Shown here in pieces: positions 7,439 to 15,444 of a stretch of 64,000 bases of DNA. The DNA lies in the NCBI RefSeq assembly GCF_008704715.1, contig NZ_CP023689.1, forward strand, positions 6,386,001 to 6,450,000, read 5' to 3'. The notes under the pieces are model-generated. The model had not been told where the DNA came from, ran no database searches, and was given only the letters and a program-made list of their open reading frames with translations. The DNA comes from Streptomyces chartreusis (lineage in GTDB: Bacteria > Actinomycetota > Actinomycetes > Streptomycetales > Streptomycetaceae). Position numbers and translations under genes: made by a program. Every line of letters begins with the position of its first letter. The first letter of the stretch is position 1.

Positions 7439-9958
7439 CTACACCCACGTCCGGGGGCGGTAACGGTTGGCACGTTCCACCAGGTCGATCCTCTCCTCGC
7501 CGCCCCGTGCGAGACGGGCCAGCATGCGGTACGAACGCTCCAGACCGAAACGCAGTCCCCGCTCGTCCAGGCCGCTGCCGAGCAGCGTCCGTCCTCCGGC
7601 GGCGCCAGGGGCGGAACCCTGGCCCCCGGAGAGTATCCAGTCCAGCGCGCAGCCGAGGACTTCCGTCGACAACTGCTCCCGGCGCGCCGGGTCCAGGCCG
7701 TACGCGTCGAGCGCCTCGACCTGCCCCGCGGCGGCGGTCAGGTCGTCCAGGAACGGTACGTCGGAGGCGACCGCCGTGCGTTGACGCAGCCGGGCGCGGA
7801 CGGCCGCCACGCGTGCGGCCGTGTAGTGGATGGAGCTCTCCGGCACCGACTCCAGGGTCGCCACGGCGCTGCGGCGGTCGCCGGTCGCCAGCTGGACGCG
7901 CGCGAGACCGAAGGCGGCGCTGACATAGCTGGGGTCGGTGGACCACACCAGGCGGTAGTACTCGGCGGCGTTGTCGAGCTGGCCCAGCACTTCGGCACAG
8001 AGGCCGAGGGCCAGCTTCGGGGCGGGCTCGCCGGGGAAGGCGTCGTAGATCGCGTCGAAGGCGAGCGCGGCGCCCTCGTGGTCGCCGGTGACGAGCGCCG
8101 CCACCCCGCGGTACCAGACCACCCGCCAGTCGTCGGGCCGTTCGTCCTCCAGCTTCAGCAGCGTCTCGTGCGCGGTACTCGTGTCGCCGTTCTCCAGCCA
8201 TGCCCGGACCTGCCGCAGCCGGGTCTCGGTCGACGGCGCGGGGGCGGCGGCGAGGGCGCCCAGCAGCTCGGCCGCCGCGGTCGTCATCAGACCCGCGAGG
8301 AAACCGGCGTTGGGGTCGGACGGGTCGACCCGCGGGACCGGCAGGGCGAGCGCCCCTACGGAGGCGCTGACGGGCTTGACGATGCCGGGGGCGCCCTGGG
8401 CCGCGGCACCGCCCGGCACTCCGTTGCCCGCCGTGAGCTGCTTCGCGGCGGGCGCCACGCGTGCCCCCAGCCGTGAGACCTCGCCGTCCAGCTTCGGGAA
8501 CAACTCCGTGTCCGTCACCCGCACTTCGGGACCGAACAGCGTCGAAAGCGACGGCCGCGCGCGTCCCGTCTGCAACGACACGACCTCGCGCAGCACGCCC
8601 GTCAGCTGCTCCGTCATCTCCTGCGCGGAGGCGAAGCGGCGGGCCGGGTCGGGGTCGGTGGCACGGACCAGGAGGCGGTAGAAGGACTCGTACTGGCGGA
8701 AGACCTCGATGTGGTCGGGGTCGGGCAGCGAGTCGACATAGACGTTCGTGTAGCCCTGGAAGTCGAAGGACAGCACGGCCAGGGTGCGCGCGACCGTGTA
8801 CAGGTCGGAGGCGACCGACGGGCCGACGTCCGCGACTTCGGGCGCCTGGTAGCCCACCGTGCCGTAGATGGCCGACTCGTCGTCGTCCATCCTGCGCACC
8901 GCGCCCATGTCGATCAGCTTGAGCTGATCCTCGGTCTGGATGGCGTTGTCGACCTTGAAGTCGCAGTACAGCAGGTTGCGGTTGTGCAGGTGGCCGAGCG
9001 CCTCCAGGGCCTCGATGCCGTACGCGCACGCCTGCTCGACGGGCAGCGGATCGCGCCGACCCGTCTCCGTGCGGCGGGCGTTCGCGATCTCCTTCAGGGA
9101 CTTGCCGCCGACGTACTCCATGACGATGTAGCCGTCGAGGGAGCCGGTGCGCTGGTCGAGGTGCTCGACGAAGTTGTAGATCCGCACGATGTTGGCGTGC
9201 TCGATCTCCGCGAGGAAGCGCCGTTCGGAGATCGCCGCCGCCATCGCGTCCTGGTCGCCGGTGTCCAGCAGGCCCTTGAGCACCACCCAGCGGTCGGAGA
9301 CCGCGCGGTCCACGGCGAGATACACCCAGCCGAGGCCGCCGTGCGCCAGGCAGCCCACGACCTCGTACTGGCCGTGCACGATGTCGGCGGACTTCAGCTT
9401 CGGGACGAAGGAGTACGGGTGCCCGCACTTCGTGCAGAAGCCCTCGGTGCGGCCCGGCCGCTCACCGCGGGCCCGGCCGACCGGCGCGCCGCAGTCCGAA
9501 CGCGAGCAGAACCGCTTGCGCTCGGGCACCTCCGGGTTCTCGAGGACCATCGCGCGCGGATCGGGCCGCGGCACGTCCGGGACCTGGACCAGGCCGACGC
9601 CGAGCCGGCCGCGCCCGCTGGAGCCGGTGGACGAACCCGAGCTGCGCACCGACACCGACCGGCCCGTGGAACGGCCCGACAGCGAGCGCGACAGCCGTCC
9701 CGACACCGAGCGGCGGGACTTCGACGACTGCGACGACGTACGGGAACTCCCGCGGCCGGTGGAGCGGGAGCTGCCGCTGCCCGTCGAGCCGCGTGCTCCC
9801 CTGCCGCCGGTCATCCCGGTGGGCGGTGAGCCGACCATGCCGGACGCCGACACGACCGGGGCAAGACCGCAGGTGTCGCAGTACAGCTCGCCGCCGCCCA
9901 CGTCCTCGTACGTCCCGTCGCAGTCCGGCCGCTGACAGGTGCGCTGTGCCTGACTCAC
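7439..9958 (-). CDS. pknG: PknG-type Ser/Thr protein kinase with rubredoxin-like and TPR domains
   Basis: 839 residues from the GTG at 9958, with RBS GAGGGGGGAG. Order: an N-terminal zinc ribbon (CQRPDC to CDTCGLAP, residues 8-32), a Ser/Arg/Gly-rich linker (about 45-115), the PknG rubredoxin-like Zn site (CSRSDC to CTKCGHPY, about 152-182), a kinase domain with LAHGGLGWVYLAVD, the lysine of WVVLKG, the non-RD catalytic loop LLYCDFKVDN and DMG in place of DFG, then a TPR-like helical C-terminus (about 560-839). This is the PknG architecture. In mycobacteria PknG phosphorylates the FHA protein GarA and so controls glutamate and 2-oxoglutarate flux. The gene sits between the coiled-coil and PP2C genes. 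The long low-complexity N-terminus is an addition relative to M. tuberculosis PknG (about 750 residues). Confidence 0.93.
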   Translation of the reverse strand: MSQAQRTCQRPDCDGTYEDVGGGELYCDTCGLAPVVSASGMVGSPPTGMTGGRGARGSTGSGSSRSTGRGSSRTSSQSSKSRRSVSGRLSRSLSGRSTGRSVSVRSSGSSTGSSGRGRLGVGLVQVPDVPRPDPRAMVLENPEVPERKRFCSRSDCGAPVGRARGERPGRTEGFCTKCGHPYSFVPKLKSADIVHGQYEVVGCLAHGGLGWVYLAVDRAVSDRWVVLKGLLDTGDQDAMAAAISERRFLAEIEHANIVRIYNFVEHLDQRTGSLDGYIVMEYVGGKSLKEIANARRTETGRRDPLPVEQACAYGIEALEALGHLHNRNLLYCDFKVDNAIQTEDQLKLIDMGAVRRMDDDESAIYGTVGYQAPEVADVGPSVASDLYTVARTLAVLSFDFQGYTNVYVDSLPDPDHIEVFRQYESFYRLLVRATDPDPARRFASAQEMTEQLTGVLREVVSLQTGRARPSLSTLFGPEVRVTDTELFPKLDGEVSRLGARVAPAAKQLTAGNGVPGGAAAQGAPGIVKPVSASVGALALPVPRVDPSDPNAGFLAGLMTTAAAELLGALAAAPAPSTETRLRQVRAWLENGDTSTAHETLLKLEDERPDDWRVVWYRGVAALVTGDHEGAALAFDAIYDAFPGEPAPKLALGLCAEVLGQLDNAAEYYRLVWSTDPSYVSAAFGLARVQLATGDRRSAVATLESVPESSIHYTAARVAAVRARLRQRTAVASDVPFLDDLTAAAGQVEALDAYGLDPARREQLSTEVLGCALDWILSGGQGSAPGAAGGRTLLGSGLDERGLRFGLERSYRMLARLARGGEERIDLVERANRYRPRTWV

Positions 9959-9974
9959 GACTCCCCCCTCACCC

Positions 9975-11300
9975 TCATGATCCCCCGCGATCCTCGGGCC
10001 CGCGCGGCCCCGGCACCCGGCCGCCGCCGAGCAGGTCGGCCGCCGCGTGCTGGTACCGCAGCACCGCCTGCTCGGCGACCCGCAGATCGCAGGGCGCGCT
10101 CCACAGCATGCGGCGGGCCGCGTCGTAGCGCTCGATGAGGAACGGGTCCTCCGCGAGGCCGTGCCGGGCGACCTTCGCCTTGTACGCGTCGAGGCGGCCG
10201 CGCAGCTCGGCGCGGACCGCCAGGGGCGCGGTGACCGCGGTCAACGACTCGCGGGCGCGCAGCAGTTCGTCCTCCGCCTTCTGCTCCAGGGACTCCAGGA
10301 GCGGGGACAGGCGGTGCCACTGGGCCGATCTGCGGTACTCGGCGGCCGTCGCCAGCTGCTCCTGGAGCACGGTCGGCGGGCCGCTGACCACCGGCACCTC
10401 TGTGGCGGCGATCTTCGCCAGCACCTCGCCGCGCGCGGTGCGGGCCTCGGCGAGCGTACGGTCCGCGCGCGAGAGCACGTCCCGCAGCTTGACCAGCCGC
10501 TGCTCGGCATCCTGACGGACCGTCAGTACCGCGTCGATCTCACGCCGTACGTCCTCCAGCGCGCGTGCCTCGCGGTCGTACACCGTGGTGTCCGGCCTGC
10601 CGCCGCCCGGCGCCGAACTGCCCTGCTTCCGGATCCAGTACGCGAGCGGGTCGGACACCACCTGCGCGCGCAGACCGGTCAGCGTGCGCGTGATGCGCTC
10701 CAGGTCGTCCCCCGCCGGGTGCTCGCCCGGGCGCACCCCGACGGAGTGGGCGAGCTGGCGGGTGCGCTGGAGCTCCGCGGCGAGTAAATCGATCCGGGCC
10801 GGCAGCGCCGACCACACCGCGTCCGCCGCGACCACCATGTCCAGCGAGGTCGCGTACAGCTCGTTCATCCGGTCCACCAGCGTGACCAGCGAGAACTGCT
10901 CGCTGAGCCTGCTCGCGGACCCCTGAAGCGTCGGGGCGGCCGCGGTCGCCGTCGCCGAACCCGCGACGGTCACCGACTCGCCCCGCAGCAGCTCCGTCAG
11001 CTCCACCAGGTCGTCCCGGCTGGACCAGCGGCGACGGGACCGGATCTCGCGGGCGGAGCGCAACGCGTCGGTGTACGCGTCGAAGTACGCCCACAGCAGC
11101 GTGATCGACGCATCCGCGGCCGTCCAGCGTTCCTTGGTGACGCCCGTCAGTTCGGCGCCTTCGAGAAGTCTGCGGCCCGCGTGGTCCTGAAGGGCGAGCA
11201 GCGAGGTCTCGATCGCCTCGTGCTCCGCGCCGAGCCGCGCCAGCGCACGGTCCACCTCGTCCCGGTCCATCACCGGCCCGGCGGGGTCCGTGACGCCCAT
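9975..11300 (-). CDS. Helical coiled-coil protein of the PknG operon, function unknown
   Basis: 441 residues from the ATG at 11300, with RBS GAGAGGTG. It has no signal peptide, membrane segment or recognised catalytic motif. It is almost entirely alpha-helical, with heptad-like stretches about 20-60, 195-240 and 260-400 (REARALEDVRREIDAVL, LVKLRDVLSRADRTLAEA, LEQKAEDELLRARESL). It lies between glnH and pknG, 16 nt upstream of pknG. The mycobacterial glnX-glnH-pknG operon has no such gene as far as I know. A cytoplasmic adaptor linking the membrane sensor GlnX to the kinase is a reasonable inference, not shown by sequence. Confidence 0.75.
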   Translation of the reverse strand: MGVTDPAGPVMDRDEVDRALARLGAEHEAIETSLLALQDHAGRRLLEGAELTGVTKERWTAADASITLLWAYFDAYTDALRSAREIRSRRRWSSRDDLVELTELLRGESVTVAGSATATAAAPTLQGSASRLSEQFSLVTLVDRMNELYATSLDMVVAADAVWSALPARIDLLAAELQRTRQLAHSVGVRPGEHPAGDDLERITRTLTGLRAQVVSDPLAYWIRKQGSSAPGGGRPDTTVYDREARALEDVRREIDAVLTVRQDAEQRLVKLRDVLSRADRTLAEARTARGEVLAKIAATEVPVVSGPPTVLQEQLATAAEYRRSAQWHRLSPLLESLEQKAEDELLRARESLTAVTAPLAVRAELRGRLDAYKAKVARHGLAEDPFLIERYDAARRMLWSAPCDLRVAEQAVLRYQHAAADLLGGGRVPGPRGPEDRGGS

Positions 11301-11354
11301 CGATCACCTCTCGCTGCGTTGAGTTCCGTCAGTCGTCCGTCAGTTGACGGCCGG

Positions 11355-12446
11355 CTACTTGTAGTCGGCCTCGGGAGGGGTCGCCGACGCCGACTTCTTG
11401 TCGCCCTGATCCATGGTCGGGTGGAGCCACTTCTCGTACGACGCCTCCCAGCCACCGTCCTTGACGTAGTTCTCCAGGGTGCGGTTGACCTGGCGTACCA
11501 GATCGTCGGAGCCCAGTTTCATCGCCACGCCGTAGTACTCGTCCGTGAACAGGCTGCCCTTGAGTTCCACGGTCGGATCCTGTGCCGCCTGACTCGCCGC
11601 GAGCGCGCCGTCCGTGACGACCGCGTCGACGTCTCCGAGCTGCAACTTCACCAGGCAGTCGAGCTGGTTGGGGACGGTGGTGCTGATGTCGGTGGAGGCC
11701 GGAAGGTCGCCGTTCTTCCTGCCCGCCTCGAGGTTGTCGTACGCGGTGGAGCCCTCCGCCGAGCACACCTTGCGGCCGGCCAGGGTCTTGTCGAACCCGG
11801 TGATCGTCGAGGTCTTGGGGGCCAGGACCTGCTGGCCGGTGACGAAGTACGGAGCGGAGAAGGCGACTTGGCCGATGCGGTCGCAGTTGATCGTCATGGT
11901 GCGCACCACCATGTCGACCTCGCCCTTCTGGATCGCCTCGATCCGGCGGCTGGTCGGGATGGCCTTGAACTGCACGTCGTCACGGTCACCGAGGATGTCC
12001 TCGGCGATCCGGTGGACCAGGTCGATGTCGAACCCCTCCAGCTCGCCGGAGGGGTTGTTCGGGTCGAGGTAGCCCCAGCGGTAGCTGTTGGTGTCGACGC
12101 CGACGATCAGACGCCGGTCCTTGCGGTCCTTGATCGCGTCCAGCGTCGTCGTCTCGCCGTTGCCGCCGGACGGCGACAGGGACTGGTCCTCGGGGTTCTC
12201 GCACTCCTCGGCCCGCACCTGGCTGCCGTGGGCGAGACCGCGGCCCGCGCCGGAGGCGTCCCCGGGGCCGCTCTCCTGGGACAGCGGCAGCAGCAGCGCG
12301 AAGGCCAGCGCCAGGGCGCAGACGACGGCCATCGCGCCCACCCCGCCCCAGCCGCGCACGCCGGCCCGCAGCCTGCGCCATGCGCCGGCCGCGCCCCGGG
12401 GGCGGACCGGGGTGCCGCCCTCGTTCGTGGTGCCGCGTGCGTTCAT
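11355..12446 (-). CDS. glnH: GlnH-like amino-acid-binding protein (SBP_bac_3)
   Basis: 363 residues from the ATG at 12446, with RBS GAGGGGGCA 7 nt upstream; a GTG at 12464 that overlaps the glnX stop by 4 nt is the alternative. After a roughly 35-residue Arg-rich cytoplasmic-type tail there is one hydrophobic segment (AVVCALALAFALLLPL), then a periplasmic-binding-protein fold of the glutamine/glutamate class: LIVGVDTNSYRWGY, FDIDLVHRIAEDIL, DMVVRTMTINCDR, YFVTGQQVL, DAVVTDGALA. No lipobox cysteine follows the hydrophobic segment, so it looks signal-anchored rather than a lipoprotein. In mycobacteria GlnH binds Asp/Glu outside the cell and signals through GlnX to PknG. No permease or ATPase is adjacent, which fits sensing rather than transport. 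Confidence 0.88.
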   Translation of the reverse strand: MNARGTTNEGGTPVRPRGAAGAWRRLRAGVRGWGGVGAMAVVCALALAFALLLPLSQESGPGDASGAGRGLAHGSQVRAEECENPEDQSLSPSGGNGETTTLDAIKDRKDRRLIVGVDTNSYRWGYLDPNNPSGELEGFDIDLVHRIAEDILGDRDDVQFKAIPTSRRIEAIQKGEVDMVVRTMTINCDRIGQVAFSAPYFVTGQQVLAPKTSTITGFDKTLAGRKVCSAEGSTAYDNLEAGRKNGDLPASTDISTTVPNQLDCLVKLQLGDVDAVVTDGALAASQAAQDPTVELKGSLFTDEYYGVAMKLGSDDLVRQVNRTLENYVKDGGWEASYEKWLHPTMDQGDKKSASATPPEADYK

Positions 12447-12460
12447 CGTCGTGCCCCCTC

Positions 12461-13936
12461 TCACCGGTACTCCGACAGCCTGCGGCCGATGCCGAGGACC
12501 GCGCCGGCCGCGCCCAGGACCGCGAGGACCGCGGCGCCGGTCGGCAGGCCGGTCAGCGAGTCACGGCCGTCGCCGGCCGCCTGCCTGAACTCGTTCTGCT
12601 CGTGGGTGAGCGCCGTCGCCAGGGCCTTGTCGACGTTGTCGAAGCACACGCTCGTGGGCTCCTTCGCGGCGCCGATGACACGGTCGCGGGCGGCCTGGTA
12701 GTTGCCCGAGTCGTTGTCGTCGCGGGCCAGGTCGTGGCGGTCCTTCCAGATCTTCATGAAGCCGTTCGCGTCCTGCACGGGCTTCTTGCCCGCCGTGTCG
12801 TCGGCGAGGTCCGCGGCCCGGGTGAGCGCCTTGGCGAGGTCGCCGATCTCTTTGTCGTAGCCCCACTCGTACGCGTCGACGACCGTGTCGTCGGCCAGCG
12901 TCCTGGTGTCCGCGCCGCGGCGGACGAGAGTGAGGTTCTCGTCGCTGCGGGCGGTGAGGGAGGCGATACGGGCCTCGTGCAGCACGTTCAGGGAGCGCAC
13001 GCCGTGGTCGTAGGAGTCGTTGAGGCCGGCGCGCGCGACGACCTGTCCCACGGCGAGCCACAGCAGGACGACCGTGGCGGCGGCCGTGGCGGTGACCAGG
13101 CCGTGGTTCAGGACCCTGTTGGTGCGCCGGTAGTTGCGGCGCTGGGCCCAGACGAGGGCGGCCAGGACGAGGACGCCGAGGCCGGCGGCCGCCCACGGGA
13201 ACGACTTCGCGTCCGCGTAGTCGGCGCGCAGGCGTTCGTTCTCCGTCTCGTGGAGCTTCTGGGCCGCCGGGAGCATGCGCTGCTGCATCATCTCGTTCGC
13301 GGCGCGCAGGTAGGCGCCGCCGACGGGGTAGCCCTGGCGGTTGTTGGCCCGTGCCGTCTCGACGAGGCCCTTGTACTCCGGGAGGAGTCTGCTGAGTTCG
13401 GCGATCGTGTTCGCCGAGGTGGAGCCCGACTCGGAGTTGGCGGCGGCGGTGACGAGTTTGGCGGCGGCCGTGCGGATGTCGCGCTCGTAGCCCTCGCGCA
13501 TGGCCGGCTTCTCCTGGAGGCCGGCGAGGTAGCCGCTGGCTGCGGCGGTGTTGGCGTCCGCCAGGGAGCGGTAGATGTCTGCCGCGTCGGAGGTGAGGGG
13601 CTGGCTGCGGTTGAGGACGTCGTCGGCTGCGGCTGCGCGCTCTGTCATCTGCCAGGCGGCGATGGAGCCGAAGGCGACCACGAGGAGGGCGAGGAAGGCG
13701 CCGATGATGCGGAGGCGGCCGGGTTCGGTGGTGGCGGCGGTGCGGAGTTGGTCGAAGCCCTCTGCGAAGGCTGTGCGGCGGGGTTCTGCGGGGGGCGTTG
13801 CGGGTGCTGCGGGTGTTGTGGATGTGGGGGTGTGTGAGGTGTTGTCGGGTGACTGTGGGGGGACCGACGGCATGGTGGGTGCGCCCTGTGCCGGGGTGTT
13901 TTCCGGTGGGGCGCTGCTGTTCGGCGTCTGTGTCAC
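12461..13936 (-). CDS. glnX: GlnX-like four-helix membrane sensor
   Basis: 491 residues from the GTG at 13936, with a GGGGGAGGTC Shine-Dalgarno. The N-terminal 70 residues are Pro/Thr/Ser-rich and cytoplasmic. Four hydrophobic segments are visible: about 77-98 (IIGAFLALLVVAFG), 248-266 (WAAAGLGVLVLAALVWA), 280-302 (TATAAATVVLLWLAVG) and 465-483 (AAVLAVLGAAGAVLGIG). Between helices 1/2 and 3/4 are two extracellular helical domains of about 150 residues. That is the topology of mycobacterial GlnX, which transmits the GlnH signal to PknG. It is the first gene of the operon, and glnH follows at once (15 nt to its ATG). No histidine kinase or HAMP domain is present, so the signal is probably relayed by protein contact. 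Confidence 0.85.
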   Translation of the reverse strand: MTQTPNSSAPPENTPAQGAPTMPSVPPQSPDNTSHTPTSTTPAAPATPPAEPRRTAFAEGFDQLRTAATTEPGRLRIIGAFLALLVVAFGSIAAWQMTERAAAADDVLNRSQPLTSDAADIYRSLADANTAAASGYLAGLQEKPAMREGYERDIRTAAAKLVTAAANSESGSTSANTIAELSRLLPEYKGLVETARANNRQGYPVGGAYLRAANEMMQQRMLPAAQKLHETENERLRADYADAKSFPWAAAGLGVLVLAALVWAQRRNYRRTNRVLNHGLVTATAAATVVLLWLAVGQVVARAGLNDSYDHGVRSLNVLHEARIASLTARSDENLTLVRRGADTRTLADDTVVDAYEWGYDKEIGDLAKALTRAADLADDTAGKKPVQDANGFMKIWKDRHDLARDDNDSGNYQAARDRVIGAAKEPTSVCFDNVDKALATALTHEQNEFRQAAGDGRDSLTGLPTGAAVLAVLGAAGAVLGIGRRLSEYR

Positions 13937-14204
13937 TGTTGACCTCCCCCGTGGTCATCCGTCGCGGCAAGTATCGCTGCCGGGACTGACATCCGCACCG
14001 GCCTTCGCTGGATCTTGATCGGATCGCAGCGTGGGTGCCGCGTCGGCACCTCGACACACGCCCCGCACCACCCCCTGCCCATGAAAACGCCGTGGGAATC
14101 TGTTCGGTTCCAGGATCCGGGTTCGGGGGGTGTGCGTCTTTTGCCTGCGGCGGCCCATTGCGCCGGGTGGGGGCTTGCGTAGCGCCTGCGGGTGGGGGTG
14201 GGTC

Positions 14205-14313
14205 GGGGCCGTGCCGGGGGGTGTCCGTCCTCGGTCGGGCGGTTGCCCTCACTTAGAAGGGTGCTCGGCGTGGACGCCCGCCGCTGCGGGCGGACACCCC
14301 CCGGCACGGCCCC
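14205..14313. repeat. Large inverted repeat with 23-bp perfect arms and nested hairpin
   Basis: The arm at 14205-14227 (GGGGCCGTGCCGGGG and on) is perfectly complementary to 14291-14313. The 63-bp spacer contains a second perfect stem, CGCCCGC (14275-14281) with GCGGGCG (14286-14292), that overlaps the right arm by two bases. There is no reading frame, transposase or clear target-site duplication. It could be a terminator or RNA structure downstream of the csn operon, or the remnant of a small mobile element. Confidence 0.75.
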
Positions 14314-14345
14314 TTGCCGCCGTACGCGGCTGGGGCTCCGTTTTT

Positions 14346-14365
14346 AGGGGCGCGGGGAACTGCGC
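14346..14365 (+). repeat. Streptomyces-type intergenic repeat, copy 1
   Basis: AGGGGCGCGGGGAACTGCGC, preceded by TTT. The same 20 bases recur exactly at 14427-14446 and 53521-53540. I recall this motif as widespread in Streptomyces intergenic regions; its function is unknown to me. Confidence 0.8.
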
Positions 14366-14426
14366 AACGGTTGTGGCGCATACGGTCACGTCTCGCGGCG
14401 CAGGCCCACTGCAACCCCCTGCCTTT

Positions 14427-14446
14427 AGGGGCGCGGGGAACTGCGC
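14427..14446 (+). repeat. Streptomyces-type intergenic repeat, copy 2
   Basis: Exact copy of the 20-base unit at 14346-14365, again preceded by TTT. It is followed by GATCAGCC, close to the GACCAGCC that follows the third copy at 53521. Copy 2 lies 81 bp after copy 1 in the same orientation, 33 bp before the csnK stop. Confidence 0.8.
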
Positions 14447-14478
14447 GATCAGCCCCCGCGGGGCCGCAGCCGCCGTTG

Positions 14479-15444
14479 CTACCGTTCGAAGTGGCTGCGT
14501 AGGCGGGTGTGGACCTCCGTGGGTGCATCTACGGCGTCCAGGCCCAGCAGGGCCGCTCCCAGTACCGGGCTTGCCGTGACCACGTTCGGGACTGCCTTGG
14601 GGGCCCGGGATGCCAGCAAGTCCCGGATGCTGTCGATCAGTTGGGGGTGGCGGGCGGCCAGGACTCCGCCGCCCAGCAGGACCGGGGTCTCCTCCTCCAG
14701 CAGGTCCAGGCGGGTCAGGGCGACCGTGGCCATCGCGACCACCTCGTCGGCCAGGCGGTCGATCACGGAGCGGGCGATCGGGTCGCCGGATGCCGCTGTC
14801 GCGAAGAGGACCGGGGTCAGCTCGTGGCGGCGGATGTCCTCGATGCGTTCCAGGTGCAGGGACTCGATCAGGGCGTACATGGTGGGCAGGCCGAAGTGGG
14901 AGGGGAGGGTGTGCGCCAGATCCGTGGGGGCGCCTCGGCCGTCCTCCGCCCTGGCCGCGTGCCACATGGCCTCCTCCGCCAGGCCCCAGCCGCCGCCCCA
15001 GTCACCGGAGATACGGCCCAGTGCGGGGAAGCGGGCCGTGCGGCCGTCGGGGCGCATGCCCACGCAGTTGATGCCGGCGCCGCACACGACGGCCACGCCG
15101 CGGGGTTCGGTCACCCCGGCGCGGAGGATCGCGAAGGTGTCGTTGCGGACCTCGACCGTCGAGCTCCACGCGCGTGCGTGCAGCGCGGCCGCCAGGGTCT
15201 CCTCCTCCACTGGGAAGTCGGCGTTCGCCAGGCAGGCCGAGACGTGGTCGACAGCGGTCACGCCCGCGGCGGCGAATGCCTCGTCCACCGCCTCGGCGAG
15301 CGTGTCCATCGCCTGCTCCACGCCCACGGCCGGTGGCCGGAAGCCGCCCGAGCGGGCGGTGGCGAGGACGCTTCCGTCGGCCGCCACCACCGCCACGTCG
15401 GTCTTGCTGTTGCCCGCGTCGACGGCGAGGACACGTGCGGTCAT
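14479..15444 (-). CDS. csnK: N-acetylglucosamine kinase-like sugar kinase (BadF/BcrA family)
   Basis: 321 residues from the ATG at 15444, which overlaps the GH4 stop by ATGA. N-terminal phosphate-1 motif DAGNSKTDVAVV, GAGINCVG and GDWGGGWGLAEEA (adenosine/sugar site), and VLLGGGVLAARHP near the C-terminus place it in the BadF/BadG/BcrA/BcrD ATPase family with eukaryotic-type GlcNAc kinases. As last gene of the csn operon it should phosphorylate glucosamine or a related amino sugar released by CsnH. The gene order ROK regulator, SBP, two permeases, GH4, kinase is that reported for S. coelicolor csnR-csnK. Confidence 0.88.
   Translation of the reverse strand: MTARVLAVDAGNSKTDVAVVAADGSVLATARSGGFRPPAVGVEQAMDTLAEAVDEAFAAAGVTAVDHVSACLANADFPVEEETLAAALHARAWSSTVEVRNDTFAILRAGVTEPRGVAVVCGAGINCVGMRPDGRTARFPALGRISGDWGGGWGLAEEAMWHAARAEDGRGAPTDLAHTLPSHFGLPTMYALIESLHLERIEDIRRHELTPVLFATAASGDPIARSVIDRLADEVVAMATVALTRLDLLEEETPVLLGGGVLAARHPQLIDSIRDLLASRAPKAVPNVVTASPVLGAALLGLDAVDAPTEVHTRLRSHFER

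Larger units (their letters stand above)
13937..14478. other. 542-bp non-coding island between glnX and csnK
   Basis: I see no credible gene here: the reading frames lack codon bias and start signals. It holds the glnX operon promoter region near 13940-14100, a large inverted repeat (14205-14313) and two copies of a Streptomyces-type intergenic repeat (14346-14365, 14427-14446), with the csnK stop just beyond. It marks the boundary between the signalling operon and the csn operon. Confidence 0.7.

Noticed and set aside
14205..14313. Transposon end or MITE
   Set aside because: The inverted repeat has no transposase and no clear target-site duplication, and a structured RNA or terminator explains it as well.
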